A DNA stretch of 37,507 bases from an uncultured Thermoanaerobacterales bacterium (GTDB lineage Bacteria > Bacillota > Clostridia > Christensenellales > UBA1242), in assembly GCA_949840475.1 (NCBI GenBank), contig CATKXA010000002.1, forward strand, positions 1 through 37,507, written 5' to 3'. The notes beneath the pieces are model-generated. The model worked only from the letters and a program-made list of their open reading frames with translations. It was not told where the DNA came from and did no database searches. Shown in pieces: positions 1 to 14,200 of this stretch; positions within the stretch are counted from its first letter, which is position 1; every line of letters begins with the position of its first letter. Made by a program: the position numbers and the translations under genes.

Positions 1-3000
1 TAATAACAGTGCCAGCAGACCTTGCAATTACTGGCTTTATAACTCCAACAGCTAAGAACTTAAAAGTAAGAGCTGACGGAACTAGCGTAGTTGAATTTGA
101 GTATTTAAGAGATACTTATTATCTAAACTTCAGCACACAAATGGGTGTTGCAAGTTATGATGTTACTGCTATAACTGGTAATGTAGAAAAGGTAAGTGGT
201 GGCTTTAGAGTTGTTTATGGCTCTAAGGTAACATTATCTGCACAAAGCTCACGTGGTTTTGAAATTGCTGGCTTTGTAAGCACAGACTCTGGCAGTGAAG
301 TTATGCTAGATACAACTTTTGAAGTTGAAAGCACTTTAAATATTTTGGTTAAAACATCAGCGAACACTTACACAATCGTGTACAATCCTGGTATTGGTAA
401 CCAAAGCTCAGCAATCAGCAATCTAACTATTAGATATAATGAGCAAAAAGAATTGTCTAACGGACAAGGCTTTGAGTATAGAGGATATAAGTTCCTTGGT
501 TGGTCGTTTACTGAAAGAGGTAACTTAAGATACAAATCAGGAGCAAGTGTTCTTGGTTCAACAGTAGTAGCTGACGCATATAATGCTGGCGTTAGTGGTA
601 TTACTGAGGACTTTGACGACGCCGAGATTACTCTTTACGCAGTATGGAGCGTTAACTTCTATAACATTATTTATTCAAGCATCAATGCTCAAGATATTAT
701 TGAAAAGCATGAGTTCGGCACAACTCCAACATTGCAAGGCTCTGACCTATTTGCTCGTGCTGGGTATCATTATACAGAGTGGCAAGATGAGCTTGGCAAC
801 AAGTATGCTGTTGGTTCATTATTCACTATTGAGCAAAGCATTGTATTGACACCAGTTTGGGTGGCAAATACTTACATTGTTGAGTTCGACTCAAACAATG
901 GCTCTGGCGACAAGAATAGACAAGAGTTTACTTACGGACTTGCTGCAAGCCTTAACTTAAATGAGTTTGTTAGAGCTGGTTACACTTTTGGTGGCTGGAG
1001 CTTTAACGGCAAGACTTATAGAGATGGCGAAGAGGTTATAAACCTTGTTGGCGAGAACGGAGGCGTTGCAACTCTTACTGCTATTTGGATTGCAAAAACT
1101 AACATTAAATACTCTATAAACCACATGGTACAAAATGGTTCAAATGACCCTGTAGTTTATGCAAACTCTTCATTCACTCTACAAGTGACTGAGGAAATGA
1201 TTGGTGCTACTGGCACAATCTTGAATGCATTAGAAGTATCACAAATTTACAAAGACGGCATCGAGGGCTTTACTTATAGCCAAGAATATACTGCACGTTT
1301 TGGTAAAGTTACTGGCGAAGTATTGGCTGACGGCAGTGAAGTATTGTCATTATACTATACAAGAAATATTTATACTATTTCCTTTGTCGCTGAAGGTACA
1401 GAGCTTTCAAGCCTAAGTTACTACTATGGGGCAGAGCTTAGTGCTATTGAAAATACTATTTCTAAACCTGGTTATAGATTTGTTGGCTGGATAAACGGCG
1501 ACGACACTTATCAAGCGGGTCAAAGCTTTATTGTTAGGGGTGAGATGCAGTTTGTTGCTAAGTTTGTTGAAGCAAACTTTGTCATAACTTTCAACAACTA
1601 TGGCGGGCAAGGCGGAGTGAATAGAATTGAAGCTACTTATGGCGAAGCTATAAGCAACGTGGCTGTTCCAACGCTAAGCGGTTACAAATTCCTAGGTTAC
1701 TTCACAGAAGTCGTAGACGGCGAAATGATTTTTGACGGCGAAGGTACTCCAGTTAAACAAACTTGGGACTTTACTTCTAACACAACCTTGCACGCTGTTT
1801 ATGAAGCAAATACTTATACTATTAGCTTCAACACAAATGGTGGAACAAGCGTACAAGACGTAGAGGCTACTTTTGGCGAAGACCTAACAAGTGTTGCAGT
1901 TACAAGCAAAGAGGGCTATACCTTTGTTGGTTACTATCTAGGCGAAACTGAGTACTTTGATAACCAAGGTAATCCAACAGTTAGAAACGACAGCATCAAA
2001 TGGGACGTTGCAAATGACGTTACATTAGTTGCAAGATTTGTTGCTAATACATACACCGTTATTTATAACGCAAACGCAGCGGCTAGTGAAATTACTGGCA
2101 CAATGGAAAATTCAGAATTTACATATGATAAATCTGAAAGACTTTCAACAAACAAGTTTGTAAGAAAGGGTTATACTTTCCTTGGCTGGTCATTATCTAG
2201 TGACGGCGAGGTTGAATTTAGAAACGAGCAAAACGTTTCTACACTTTCAAGCGAACCTAACGGCGAGGTAACACTATATGCTGTTTGGGATGCAAACAAA
2301 TATACTGTAATCTTCAGTGCGAATGGCGATGATGATGTTAAGCTTGGCACAACAAGCATGCAAGTTATATTTGGTCAAAGCATAGATATTCCAACAGTAG
2401 CAACCAAAGTAGGTTACGACTTTAAGGGATACTTTACTGAGCCAAACGGCAAAGGCATTCAATACTTCAATGAAAAAGGTCAAGCTCTTCGTCCTTGGGA
2501 TATAGACGAAGACAATGTAACAATTTATGTATACTTTACTGGAAAACCAGTAGATTACACAATTATTACATACGTTCAAAGAATATACGACAAGACTGAC
2601 TATATGCGTCTTTCAGACAAAGTTATTCAATCTGTTCCTAATGAAACGATAACTGTTAAACCTGAGGCTATAAGTGGTTTTGTTACTCCTAGCGAGCAAG
2701 AAATCTTTATTAAAGCAGACGGCACAACTGTTGTTGTATTTAGATATGAAAGAAAGTCTATCAACTTAACTATAGCACATGACGAAAATGTGTCTGTTGA
2801 CTTTATTTGTGACGCTGCTGAAAATGTGGCTGACAATGTTTATGCTATATCATTTAAAGCAAACTTTGCACTAGTTGCAAATGTTGCAAGCGGATACAAA
2901 TTCGTTGGTTGGTTCAATGACGCTAACGAGCTTGTTTCAGAGGATAGATACTATCAAGGTCAAATGGGTGCGGACGCTCTTACACTTCATGCAAGAGTTG

Positions 3001-6000
3001 AAGCTGATGAAACAGCAGCAAGTGATTACAAGGTTGCTGTTGAAGAAAAATCATTCCTAGCTGACGGCAAGACTAGCCGTGACGGTGGTGTGGTTAGTTT
3101 CAAAGATTATGACGGCACTGTTGTAACACTAACTGATATTTCAGGCAGTGTTACTGTTAACGCAGTAGCAAACAAGGGCTACACTTTTGTTGGTTGGTAT
3201 AAAGACATTGCTTGCTCTGGTGCTCCTATCAGCGAGAGTGCAAGCTTTGAATACGATTTATCTGACTTAAGCGACGCAAACAATTACGTTACTCTATATG
3301 CTCGCTTTAACTCAAACAGCTATAGCGTTGAGTTTGTTACAAACGGCGGCATACTTGAAGGCAACGGCGGACTAGGCGTTACTTTCTACAGCGGTAAATA
3401 TTATCAAATTAATAGTTACGTAACAAGCATACTAAAAGAGGGTTATATCTTCGAGGGCTGGTTATGTGACGATGGAAATATTTATCAACTAGGCGATGAG
3501 TTTGTTATATTTGCAGATAGCAATAACGCTACAATTAAATTACAAGCTCAGTTTACCGCTGTTGAGTACAAAGTTGTACTTAACACAAGAATATCAGGCG
3601 AAAACAAAACAATAGTTGTAACCTTTGATATGGACGCAGTGATTGTTCCAGGCTCTGAACTTTATAGACTTGGTTACAGCTTGCTTGGTTGGTCTTTAAC
3701 TGCTGACGGCGTGCTTATTGAGAACTTTAAGGTGTCTGACACTTTAACTGGCAGACAATTTATCGAAGCTCTTGGCATTACTGATTTCTATACTCCAGCA
3801 ACAATCTCTATTTACGCTATTTGGGAGCAAATGACTATCAATATTGTTCTAAGCGGCAACAATGCTGATGCTTGGGACAACCTTGGTTCATACACTCTTG
3901 AAGGCGACACTGCTAGAGGAACTGGCAAGTTTGGTCAAACTTATAACCAACTACCAACAGTAAGCAAAACTGGTTATACTTTTGTTGGTTGGTACACAGC
4001 TGAAACTTCAGGTACACTTGTTGATGAAGACAGCATTATATCTATTGATAATAACGACCAAGACACTATCAACTTGTACGCTCGCTTTACAGCTAACAAG
4101 TATGATTTAACAATAGATGTACAAACAAAAGTCAATGGCGTAGTTGTGACTAATGTTGTTGGTGGCTCTGTAACAGGAGCGGGTAGCATTGACTTTGGTC
4201 AAACTGCTATCATGAATGCAACAGCTAATACTGGCTTTAGATTTACTGGCTGGTATCTTGGCGGCGTACTAGTTTCTACTAAAAATCCTCATTCTAGTGA
4301 AGCTATGGGCGTTGACGGCTTAGCTTACACAGCAGTATTTGAAGCTAATACTTATGACCTAGCTGTTAGAGTATTCACTCAAATTGGAACAAAACTTGTT
4401 CAAGACAATATTGGCGGTAGTGTTGCTTTTGATAACAAACTTGTATTTGGAACAACAGGTACGCTAACAGCCACAGCTAATTCAGGCTTTACATTTGTTG
4501 GATACTATGTAGGCGAGGACACTACTGGTCAACTTTATAGTGAAGATGCTATTGCAAACACTGAGACAATGACTATTAGTGGTCTAACTTACTCAGCACT
4601 ATTTAGAGCAAATGAATACAGCGTAACAGTTGTTGCGGGCGATAATGGTAATGCTATTATTGGAACTAGCGGAAACATGACAACAAACAAATACTTTGTT
4701 GTTGACCCAATTTCTCTAAACGCACAAAGAGTTACTGTTAAAGCCGAGGCAAACAAAGGTTACAGTTTTACTGGTTGGTACAGCGACAGTGAATATACAG
4801 CTTTAGTTTCTGACGCTAGTGAATACACCTTTGAAATGGGTGCGAGAAACGTAACACTTTATGCAAACTTTACTGTTAATAAATACAATTTAACACTTAA
4901 TATTCAAACACAATACGGCTTAGTTACTGAAGACAGTGACAATGGTGGTAGAGTAGCAAGCTCTATTACTAGTGGCGAAGTTGAGTTTGGAAAAGTTGCA
5001 ACAATCAATGCAACAGCTAACACTGGCTATACTTTTGTTGGTTGGTATAAGGGTGCAAACGTTCAAGATGGCGAAAAACTAGAAGACATTTCTGCTTCTA
5101 TTGAAACTGAAGCTATGGGCGTTGAGGGACTTACTTACACAGCATTATTTAAAGCAATAACAAAAGAAGCTACTATCTATACATACACAGTAACTGGTTC
5201 AAACGAGCCAATCAAGGCGTTTATGAACCTTGACATCAATAGTGACTACAGTTTAGTAAGCTCACACATTGAGTCTAGCTCATATACTATAAATATTCCA
5301 TACTCTAAGACTATCACAATGAAACCAGGCGTAAATACTGGCTTTACATTCATTGGTTGGTACAGGGGAGCAAGCATCAATGCAAGCAATCTTGTTGATT
5401 CTGTTCAAGAGGATAACACTTTAGTATCAGACGAACAAGGTTTAACTAGCCAAGTATATTCTGCATTATTTGAACGTAATGCTTATGAGATGAGCATAAG
5501 TTTAGCTGAGGGTGTAAACGAAATTACTTACACTATTGGCAACAATGCTTCTCAAACTATCAATAGTAATTCAGTAATCAATGTTTACTATGGCGAAGAA
5601 GTAACAATCATTGCAAAAACTAGTGCTGGTTACCATTTTGATAAGTACACTTCAAGTGTTGTTATCTCTGGTCTAAACACTTCAAGCACAGCAAGATTTA
5701 TTTACATGATTGATAGTGATGTTACTATCACTGCTAACGCAACAAAAGATATCTACGATGTTGCTATACATGCAACGCCTGCAAATGGCGGTATGGTAAG
5801 TGGTGGTGGCAATGTTGAATTTGGTTCAAACTTTACTATTACAGTAACACCAAATGCTGGCTATCATGTTGAAGGCTTCTATAAAGATTCTTCATTAACT
5901 GAAAGAGTTAACCCTATTAGCGGTCAAACTACTTTCTACATGGAAGCTCTTGCAAATGACGGCGATACATATAACCTATATGTACACTTCGTTAAAAACA

Positions 6001-8280
6001 CTTACAATTTAAGCACTGAAGTTTATACTGAAAACCAAGTAAGTGAGCTTGGTGGGAAAGTGACTGGCTCAAACGGCGAAATTGTTGACGGAACTAAGGT
6101 TTCTTTATCGGCTACTGCAAATGCCGGCTACCACTTCGTTGGTTTCTATACAAGCACTGAGTTCACAGATGCTGTTTCAAACGACTTGACATACAATTTC
6201 ATTCTTGACTACAGTTTAGGTCTTGAAAATGGCGACACTTACACTATATACGCTCTATTTGAGGCAAACACTTACAATATTAGGGTAGATGCAAACGGCG
6301 GTATTTCTAACGCGGGCACAATAACTACTGCTAAAAACCTTAAATTTACTGACAGCTATACAACTCTTCCACAATCGGCATTTACTAAGACTGGTTACAC
6401 ATTAATCGGTTTTGCTTTGACTATGGATGGCGAAAAAGCTTACGATTTGCACACAGTTTATGCTGTGAGCAAGCTTGCTACTGATGCAAACATGACAGGA
6501 AGTAGCTCAGAAACTCAAACTATCACTTTGTATGCTATATACAGTGCAAATAGCTATGACTTTAACGTTGAAGTGTTCACTGATGTTGGTGGCGTAATCA
6601 CACAGAATACTCTTGGTGGTAACGTTGACTTTGATGCACAAATTGCATTCAATGACACTACAACAATGACAGCAACAGTAAACAAAGGTTACACATTTGT
6701 TGGTTATTATCAAGACAGCAAGTTTGAAAGATTAATTAGTTCAAACTTAGTTGCTGAATCATTAGCTCTAACTAGCACTAATGGATTAACACACTATGCA
6801 TTGTTTAGAGCAAACACTTACAATATCAATATTTCTGTTGAACCTTCAATAGATTTACCATATGAAATAATTGATAATAGCGGTAAGTATACATTTACTT
6901 TTGATAAAGATACTTACACGTTCACTGCTAAAATACCTACATCTGTTAGCTTGTCACTAAGCGTAGCAGACTTACTAGATTACAAATTTGAGGGCTGGTA
7001 CCTTGAAAGCGAAAAACTAGAAGGCTCAGCGTCTGAGTTTACAACCCAAGAGATGACTGATGCGGGCTTAAACTATGTATTAAAATACACTGCTAAGTCA
7101 TACTCAATCGTTTATAATAATATTTTGAACATTATTGGTGCAAACGACGAGGTTACAAACATTAACGATGTTGTTAATGGCGAAACAATCACTTCTACGC
7201 TTACTAGCGAGCAACTTCTATATGCACTTGACTCTAATGTATTTAGTGACTTTGCTGCTAATAAACACTTGACACTTCTTGGCTTTAAGGTTGAGAGAAA
7301 TGCGTCAAACGTTTACTATTTGCCTAGTCAAGACAAACTTACTGCTGGCGAACTTGCAGATGCTGTAAATGTTAGAGGCGAGGACGGAGCTAAGATTAAC
7401 CTTTACGCTGTTTGGGGCTCAAAAGAAACAACTGTGAGCGTACAAGCTGTAACAGACGGAGATGCATCACTTGATGGTGGAAAAGTTGAAATTACTGAGA
7501 TTAATAACTCAGCAACTTCAGTTTCTACAAGCGTAACTCTTGCTATCTATACAATGAACGTTTCTACAAACACTGCAACTATCAATAACGTTACTGCAAA
7601 AGCAACAGTCAATGCTGGTTACATGTTTGAAGGCTTCAAAGCAGGGGGAACTTTACTTACAACAAGCACAACAGCTGTAATATATCTTGAAGCTAGAGAT
7701 GCTCAAAGAGTTGACGCTTCATTTGTACTAGAAAGCTATAACTTAGCTTTTGTTGCTAAAACATTTAAAGACAACGCAAGTGAAGATACTCTTGGAAATA
7801 TTGGCGGCGAAGTTGGTGCAAATACTTTAGGCAACCTAACTGGAGTATTTAACTACAATACAAGCATCAACCTTGTAACAAAAGTCAATGCTGGTTATCA
7901 CTTCGTTGGCTGGTTTACAGATAGTGCATGCACAGTATCTGCTGATGTTACTGAGGCAGGAGTATATGTTGTTCCTGACCTTGGAGCTCAAGGCTCAAGC
8001 CATACTCTATATGCAAGATTTGAGGCTGACTTAATTGAAGTTAAATTTGAAGCAGAGGGTGCAACATTCACTAACATTACTGGCTTTACTGCTTACTCAA
8101 AAGACGGCAAGGTTGTGGGCTACAAAAAGTCTTACTACTATAACTCTAACCTAGACAGCTCATTACCAGTGCCAGCTATTCATGGATATGAATTTGTTGG
8201 ATACTTTATTGGCGACACTATGGTTGAAGCTGGTAGCCAAGTTAAATTCACTGAGAACACTACACTTGTTGCTAAGTTTG
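1..8280 (+). repeat. First half of the repeat array: irregular InlB-B-type modules
   Basis: Roughly 30 modules of about 60-110 residues. Early copies (to about base 3850) are close to the classical Listeria-Bacteroides type, with a FxxNGG strand before the core, for example VRAGYTFGGWSF and VGYDFKGYF. From about 3850 the units shift to the VxFGxxxTxTATAxxGYxFVGWY form of the divergent family. Modules are diverged from each other at DNA level, so this is an old array rather than a recent tandem expansion. Confidence 0.75.
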
Positions 8281-11200
8281 TTATCAACGCATTCAATGTG
8301 AACCTTGTTAATAACTATGTTGGCATAAGCGGAAGCTTAACAACAGGCAATGAAGGTGGTAAGATTGAGATAACTGGTGGCGAAAGCATACTTGGTAAAT
8401 ACATTTTTGGCACTGATGTAACAATCACAGCAACAGCAAACACTGGATACAGCTTTGCTGGCTGGTACAGCGACAGCGAATGCAAACAAAGCATTTCAAG
8501 TAGCAATGAGCATACGTTCACAATGCCTTCAAACGATGTTACAATCTATGCTAAATTCACTGTTAATAGTTATGACTTAATTATCAATACAGTTTACCAA
8601 AATGCACTAAACGCAACTACTTTAAGTGAGCTAATGGCAGACACTAACGGCATAAGCGGAACAGTGACTGGTGCAGGTACTTATAAGTTCGGCGAAAAGG
8701 TTGCAATTAAAGCAACTGCTAACACTGCTAATGGTTATGTATTTGTTGGGCTTTATGAGGACATTGCGTGCACTAAAGAAGTAAGTCTAGACTTTACAAA
8801 AGGTGCAGGACAACAAACACTATATGCAAGGTTTGTTATAAGCCGTGTTAAAGTTGAAGTTAATAACGGATACAAGACTGCAACTAGTGCAAACACATTG
8901 AGCGAGGTTACCTTTGACCAAACTCATGGAAAAGCTTACTTTGATACATTGCTTTCAAGCGATAGCGTTATCAGTAATGATACAGTTACTAAGCAAACAA
9001 GCGGTTACATTTTATTTGGTCAATCAATCAGCATTAAAAACGAAGGTGCTACTGTTGAAAACGTACCTTATGTACTAAGTGGCATATTCACAAATGCAGA
9101 TTTATCGACTGCAACTACAAACGAAATAGCAGATGCTAAAGCAAACCAAACAAGGTATGCATTGTTTGTTCCTACTAGTCACAATATTTCGTTAGACACT
9201 TACTATATTGCAGCAAATGGTGCTAATACGTTAAGTGAAAAACAACCTGGCGAAATTGGCGGAACAGCATCAGCTCTTGCTAAATCATACCATGGTCAAG
9301 TTGTAACACTTACAGCTACTGCTAAAACTGGTTATCACTTTGTTGGCTGGTATACAAGCGAAGATACAATGGTAGATAATAGCGAAAGTTACAGCGTAAC
9401 AGCAACCGAAGCAATCAACTTATACGCATTGTTCTCACAAAATGAATACAATGTTAAATTGGTAAACAAATACCAAGCACCTGCAAGTAGTGTGGCTTTA
9501 GGCGAACTAACTGAGGGTAATGTTGCTGGCGAATTAACTGCAAACGTTAATTACAATGATGCTTTAGGTGTATACAATATTTACCATGGTCAAAAGCTAA
9601 CAATTTCGGTTACTGAAAATGCTAACTATACATTTATTGGACTATTCTATGACGCAGATTGCCAAAGATCTATATCAGCTAATCAAACAGAAGCTGGACT
9701 AGAGCTTACTATTACTTCAAATAGAGATATCTATGGTAAGTTTGTAGCTAAAAAATACAATTTGAATTTGGTAGCAATGGCATTCAATGCGACTTCTCCA
9801 AGCGAGTTGTCTAGCACACCTGAAATTGGTGGCGGAACAGTAACTGGAGCAGGCAGCTATTACTTTGGTCAAGACGTAAGCTTATCTGCAATAGCTAGCG
9901 TTGACACTAAAGGCGTAGCAATGTATGTATTTGACGGATATTACAGCGATATTTCATTCGAAGAAAGCTACAAGCTATCAGCAGACGCTAACTTCAGCTA
10001 TGAAATGGCAACAGAGGATACTACAATTTACGCTAAGTTTGTTCAAAAAGCTTATGACATAAATGCTATTATAATGTATCAAAAAGCCAACTCAAACAAC
10101 ACCTTATCAGGTCTTGTTATCGACGATAGTGGCGAGAGCGGAACTGTTTTAAACACTGGTAAAGTTTACTATGGAAGAACAGCTCAGCTTATTGGAGAAG
10201 CAAAAGAGGGTTACACTTTTGTTGGATTCTTCTCTGATAAAGATTGCTTAAATCAACTAACATCTTCTGATATTTTAGTTGATAATAACAAAACTGTATA
10301 TGCTAAGTTCATTCAAGCAGAATACACTCTAAGCATTGTAAACAAACATGTTTCTGCGGCGTCTGAAACAACTTTGGCAGAGCTTGCAACAGGTAATGTT
10401 GGTGGCTCAGCATCAGGAGCTGGAAATGTTTACTATGGAGCATCAATCAGCTTGAATGCAAAACCTGCAGCTGGTTATAAGTTTGTTGGTTACTATACAA
10501 ACAGCAACTGCACAGCTGAAAGCTTTGTATCTGACGATATCAACTTTGAAGCAAACGTTGAAAGCATATTCGGCGAGGTTCAAAGTGGACTTTCATATGT
10601 TCTATATGCTAAGTTTGAAATTACTGAGGTAACAATTACTCTAGACATTAGAACAAGAGATACCGCCTTAAGCGAAATCTCTACTGAAGCATTTGGCAAC
10701 GCTGTTGGTATTGACGCTGTTATCGACAACGATATTAAACAAGTTGTTGACGGCAAGATTGTTAAAGGTACAATCTACTATGGTCAAAGAGCTACTATCC
10801 GTGCATATGCAAATAATGGTTATGTATTTAGCAGCTGGTATCAAAATTCTGAATGTACTCAAATTATCAATGTATCTTCAGGCAGATACACAGCAACAAG
10901 CGACGTAACTTTATATGCATTGTTCACTAGAGCTACTTATGACGTTACAACAGTTTCAATGACACAAGAAGCTAATAGTATCAATACTTTGGCTCCTGCT
11001 GAACAGAGCATTGTTGGTGGTACTGTTGGAACAAGCGGCAACTTGGTTGCAACATTCACTGAAAATGTTTACCATGGTGCTGATTATCAAGTTAATGCGT
11101 TTGTTAAAGACGGATATATCTTTAAGGGTTGGTATGAAGATAGCAACTTTACAAAGAGAGTTGATACAAACGAAAGCTATACTTTAGAAAACATTTCTAA

Positions 11201-14200
11201 AAACACAACACTTTATGCTCTATTTGTAAGACAAGCATATAGTGTAACTCTTGCTGTTAGAGGTGTTGGTGCAATAGACGCTGTAACACTAGCCGAACTT
11301 GCTGATAACATTGGTGGCTCTGCAAGAATTATCTCTCCAACAGCGAGATATAACGACCAAGAGGGTAACCAAGGTTACTTCCCTGGGTTTAAGATAACAA
11401 TCAAAGCTACAGCTTTTGACGGCTACAACTTTGTCGGCTGGTTTACAGATAGTGAATGTGTAAACATTGCTTCAGTAACAGAAACATCAAATGCTGGCGA
11501 ATATACATATAGTGTTCCTAAAAATGGTGCAACGCTTTACGCTAAGTTCCAAATCAATGCTTACAATATTACTATTACTAATATGTATAAAGAAGCAACA
11601 GGAGCTAGCACTCTTGGCGATGTCAAGACTGGTAATGTCGGTGGTTCGTTAAATGCAAACATTACACTTGACCATACAAACGGAGTTTACTCTGCAAGCG
11701 TATACTACGGACAAGAAGTAACTATCACACTTAACGCAAACGCTGGTTACCGCTTTATGGGCTGGTATAACAACTCTGACCTTACTGGCGATAAAGACCA
11801 AACCAACCCACGAGCTATAACTATTAATAATGACACTGAGCTATATGTATACTTCGAGCCTGCTGAATATAAAGTTACAGCACACGAAGCTTACCAAAAC
11901 TCACTTACTGCGAACTCACTAAAAGCTGGCGTTGTTGGTGTTAATGGCGGAACAGTAAGCGGAGAAGGCAATGTTTATGCTGGTCTTGGACTAACATTAA
12001 CTGCTGATGCAAACGAAGGTTACACTTTTGTTGGCTGGTACACCGACTTAGAGTTCACAAGTATCATTAATAGCGACGTAACAAGTGATGCAACATTCAC
12101 TGTTAACGGCAACACTCTTGCAATCAATGGCATTAAAAACGATATCACTGTTTATGCTAGATTTATTCAATCTGCATACGACATCACTATTGTCAATAAA
12201 TACATTGGTGCAAATGCTGACGGCAGCGATTATGACAGCATAAAAACTGATGAAAACAATCTAGACATTGGCGGAACAGGCATTGTCAACACTTCTAAGT
12301 TTAGCTTAAACTATGGAACAGGCGTAGTTGAGGGATACTTTAGTGGCTATAGCATCAATCTCGAAGCTACTGCTGCAACAGGTTATAGCTTTACTGGTTG
12401 GTACGATACTAGCGATTGCGACAATGCTCCACTTTCTACAAGTGCAACATTCGCAATTACTAAGTCAAATAGTGATCAAACTATTTATGCATTATTTACT
12501 ATCAATAAATATACACTTTCAGTATCTGGTGTATATCAAAACGCAATTAGCAGTGTAGCCCTTGGCGACAAACGTCTAGGACTTAACGGCAACACAGTTA
12601 CTGGCGAGGGTCAAGTATTCTATGGCTTTGGCAAAGATGTAACTGCAGCCGCAGCTACTGATGCTAACGGAAATGCGAAATATGTATTTGCTGGTTGGTT
12701 CAATAGTAGTGAATGCACAGGAGCTCCTATAAGCACTGACGCTAACTACAGCTTGACAGCAATCACAGAGAATACTACTATCTATGCTCTATTTGTGGCT
12801 TCAAGATATGAAGTATCTATTACTAACAAATATGTATCATCTACGTCAGCAAGTACGCTTGGAACACTTGAACTAGGCGACAATGGCGGAACTGCTACAT
12901 TAACTACAGCTTTAGCAAGTGCTGATGCCGATAACTTTGAGGTATCAAGCAATGTATCTAGCGGTTATGTACTATACGGTTTTGCTCCAGAGTTTACAAA
13001 AACTCCTGCTAGCAAGTATGAGTTTGATAATTTCTATCAAGATGAACTTTGTCAAACAGCTTATGCACAAACAGGAGCAATCACTCACAATACTCACATC
13101 TATGCTAAGTTCGTTGAAGGCAAGTTTAAGTTTAACGTTAAGATTTACACTCAATCTTCAACTGGTGCAACAACACTAGGCGACAAAGTATTAAGTTCTC
13201 TTGGTGGAACTTACAGCTTAGGCGAGGTAAATGATTACTACGCTGGTTACGATATGTTAAAACTTGGTGCAGTTATAACTCCTGCTACTGGTTATGTGTT
13301 TGACGGCTACTACGATAGTGAAGAGTTTGATAACAAACTTACTGAGTACATTGTAAGCGACATTTCAAAAGAACATACAATTTACTTATTGTTTGTTCAA
13401 ACCACTTATGAGATTAGTTTATCAACTAACTCTAAGATTGCAACAAGTAGCACTGAGGCATCAATGAGTGAGCTTGGCAACACAACTGGGGGTACTATCT
13501 TAATCAATGGCAGTGTATTTGATAAGACTGGTAACATTGTTACAGATATTACTAACGTTCATGGTGAAACTTACAGTGTTTACTATGGTCAAAATGTTAG
13601 AGTAACTGCAGTTAGCAAAGAAGGCTTTACATTTGTTGGTTGGTACAAAACTTCTAACTTCGCTGAAGATGATTTCATCACTTCAAGCGAGTCAATGAGA
13701 AGAGATATCAACGACCCTACTGCTTATGCATTATTTGAAACAGCTAAATACACAGTAGAAACTGTTGCAAATTACCAAACTGCAACATCTCCAACAGAGC
13801 TTGGAAACATCACTGCTGGTACTAATGGTGGTACACTTTCTGGCGACGGCTCATACTATATTGGCTTTGACGTAACTATTACTTACCAAGCAAAAGACAA
13901 CTATACATTTGCTGGACTATATACTGATGCTGACTGCACAGCAGAAACAGAAGCAACAATTACTGGCACTGCAGGACAGTCAATCACTATCTATGGCTTA
14001 TTCCAAACTAGCACATATAGAGTGACATTGCTTGCACCAGATGCTACTAGCGATGCTGCTGCTTGGGAAAATGTTGAGGGCTTTGTTACTGAAGGTACAA
14101 GTGCACATATTGATTTATATATCTACAGCAGTGGCGAAGTTGCTCTTCCAACCCCAATCAAAGAAAACTATACATTTGACGGTTGGTATCTAGCTAATGA

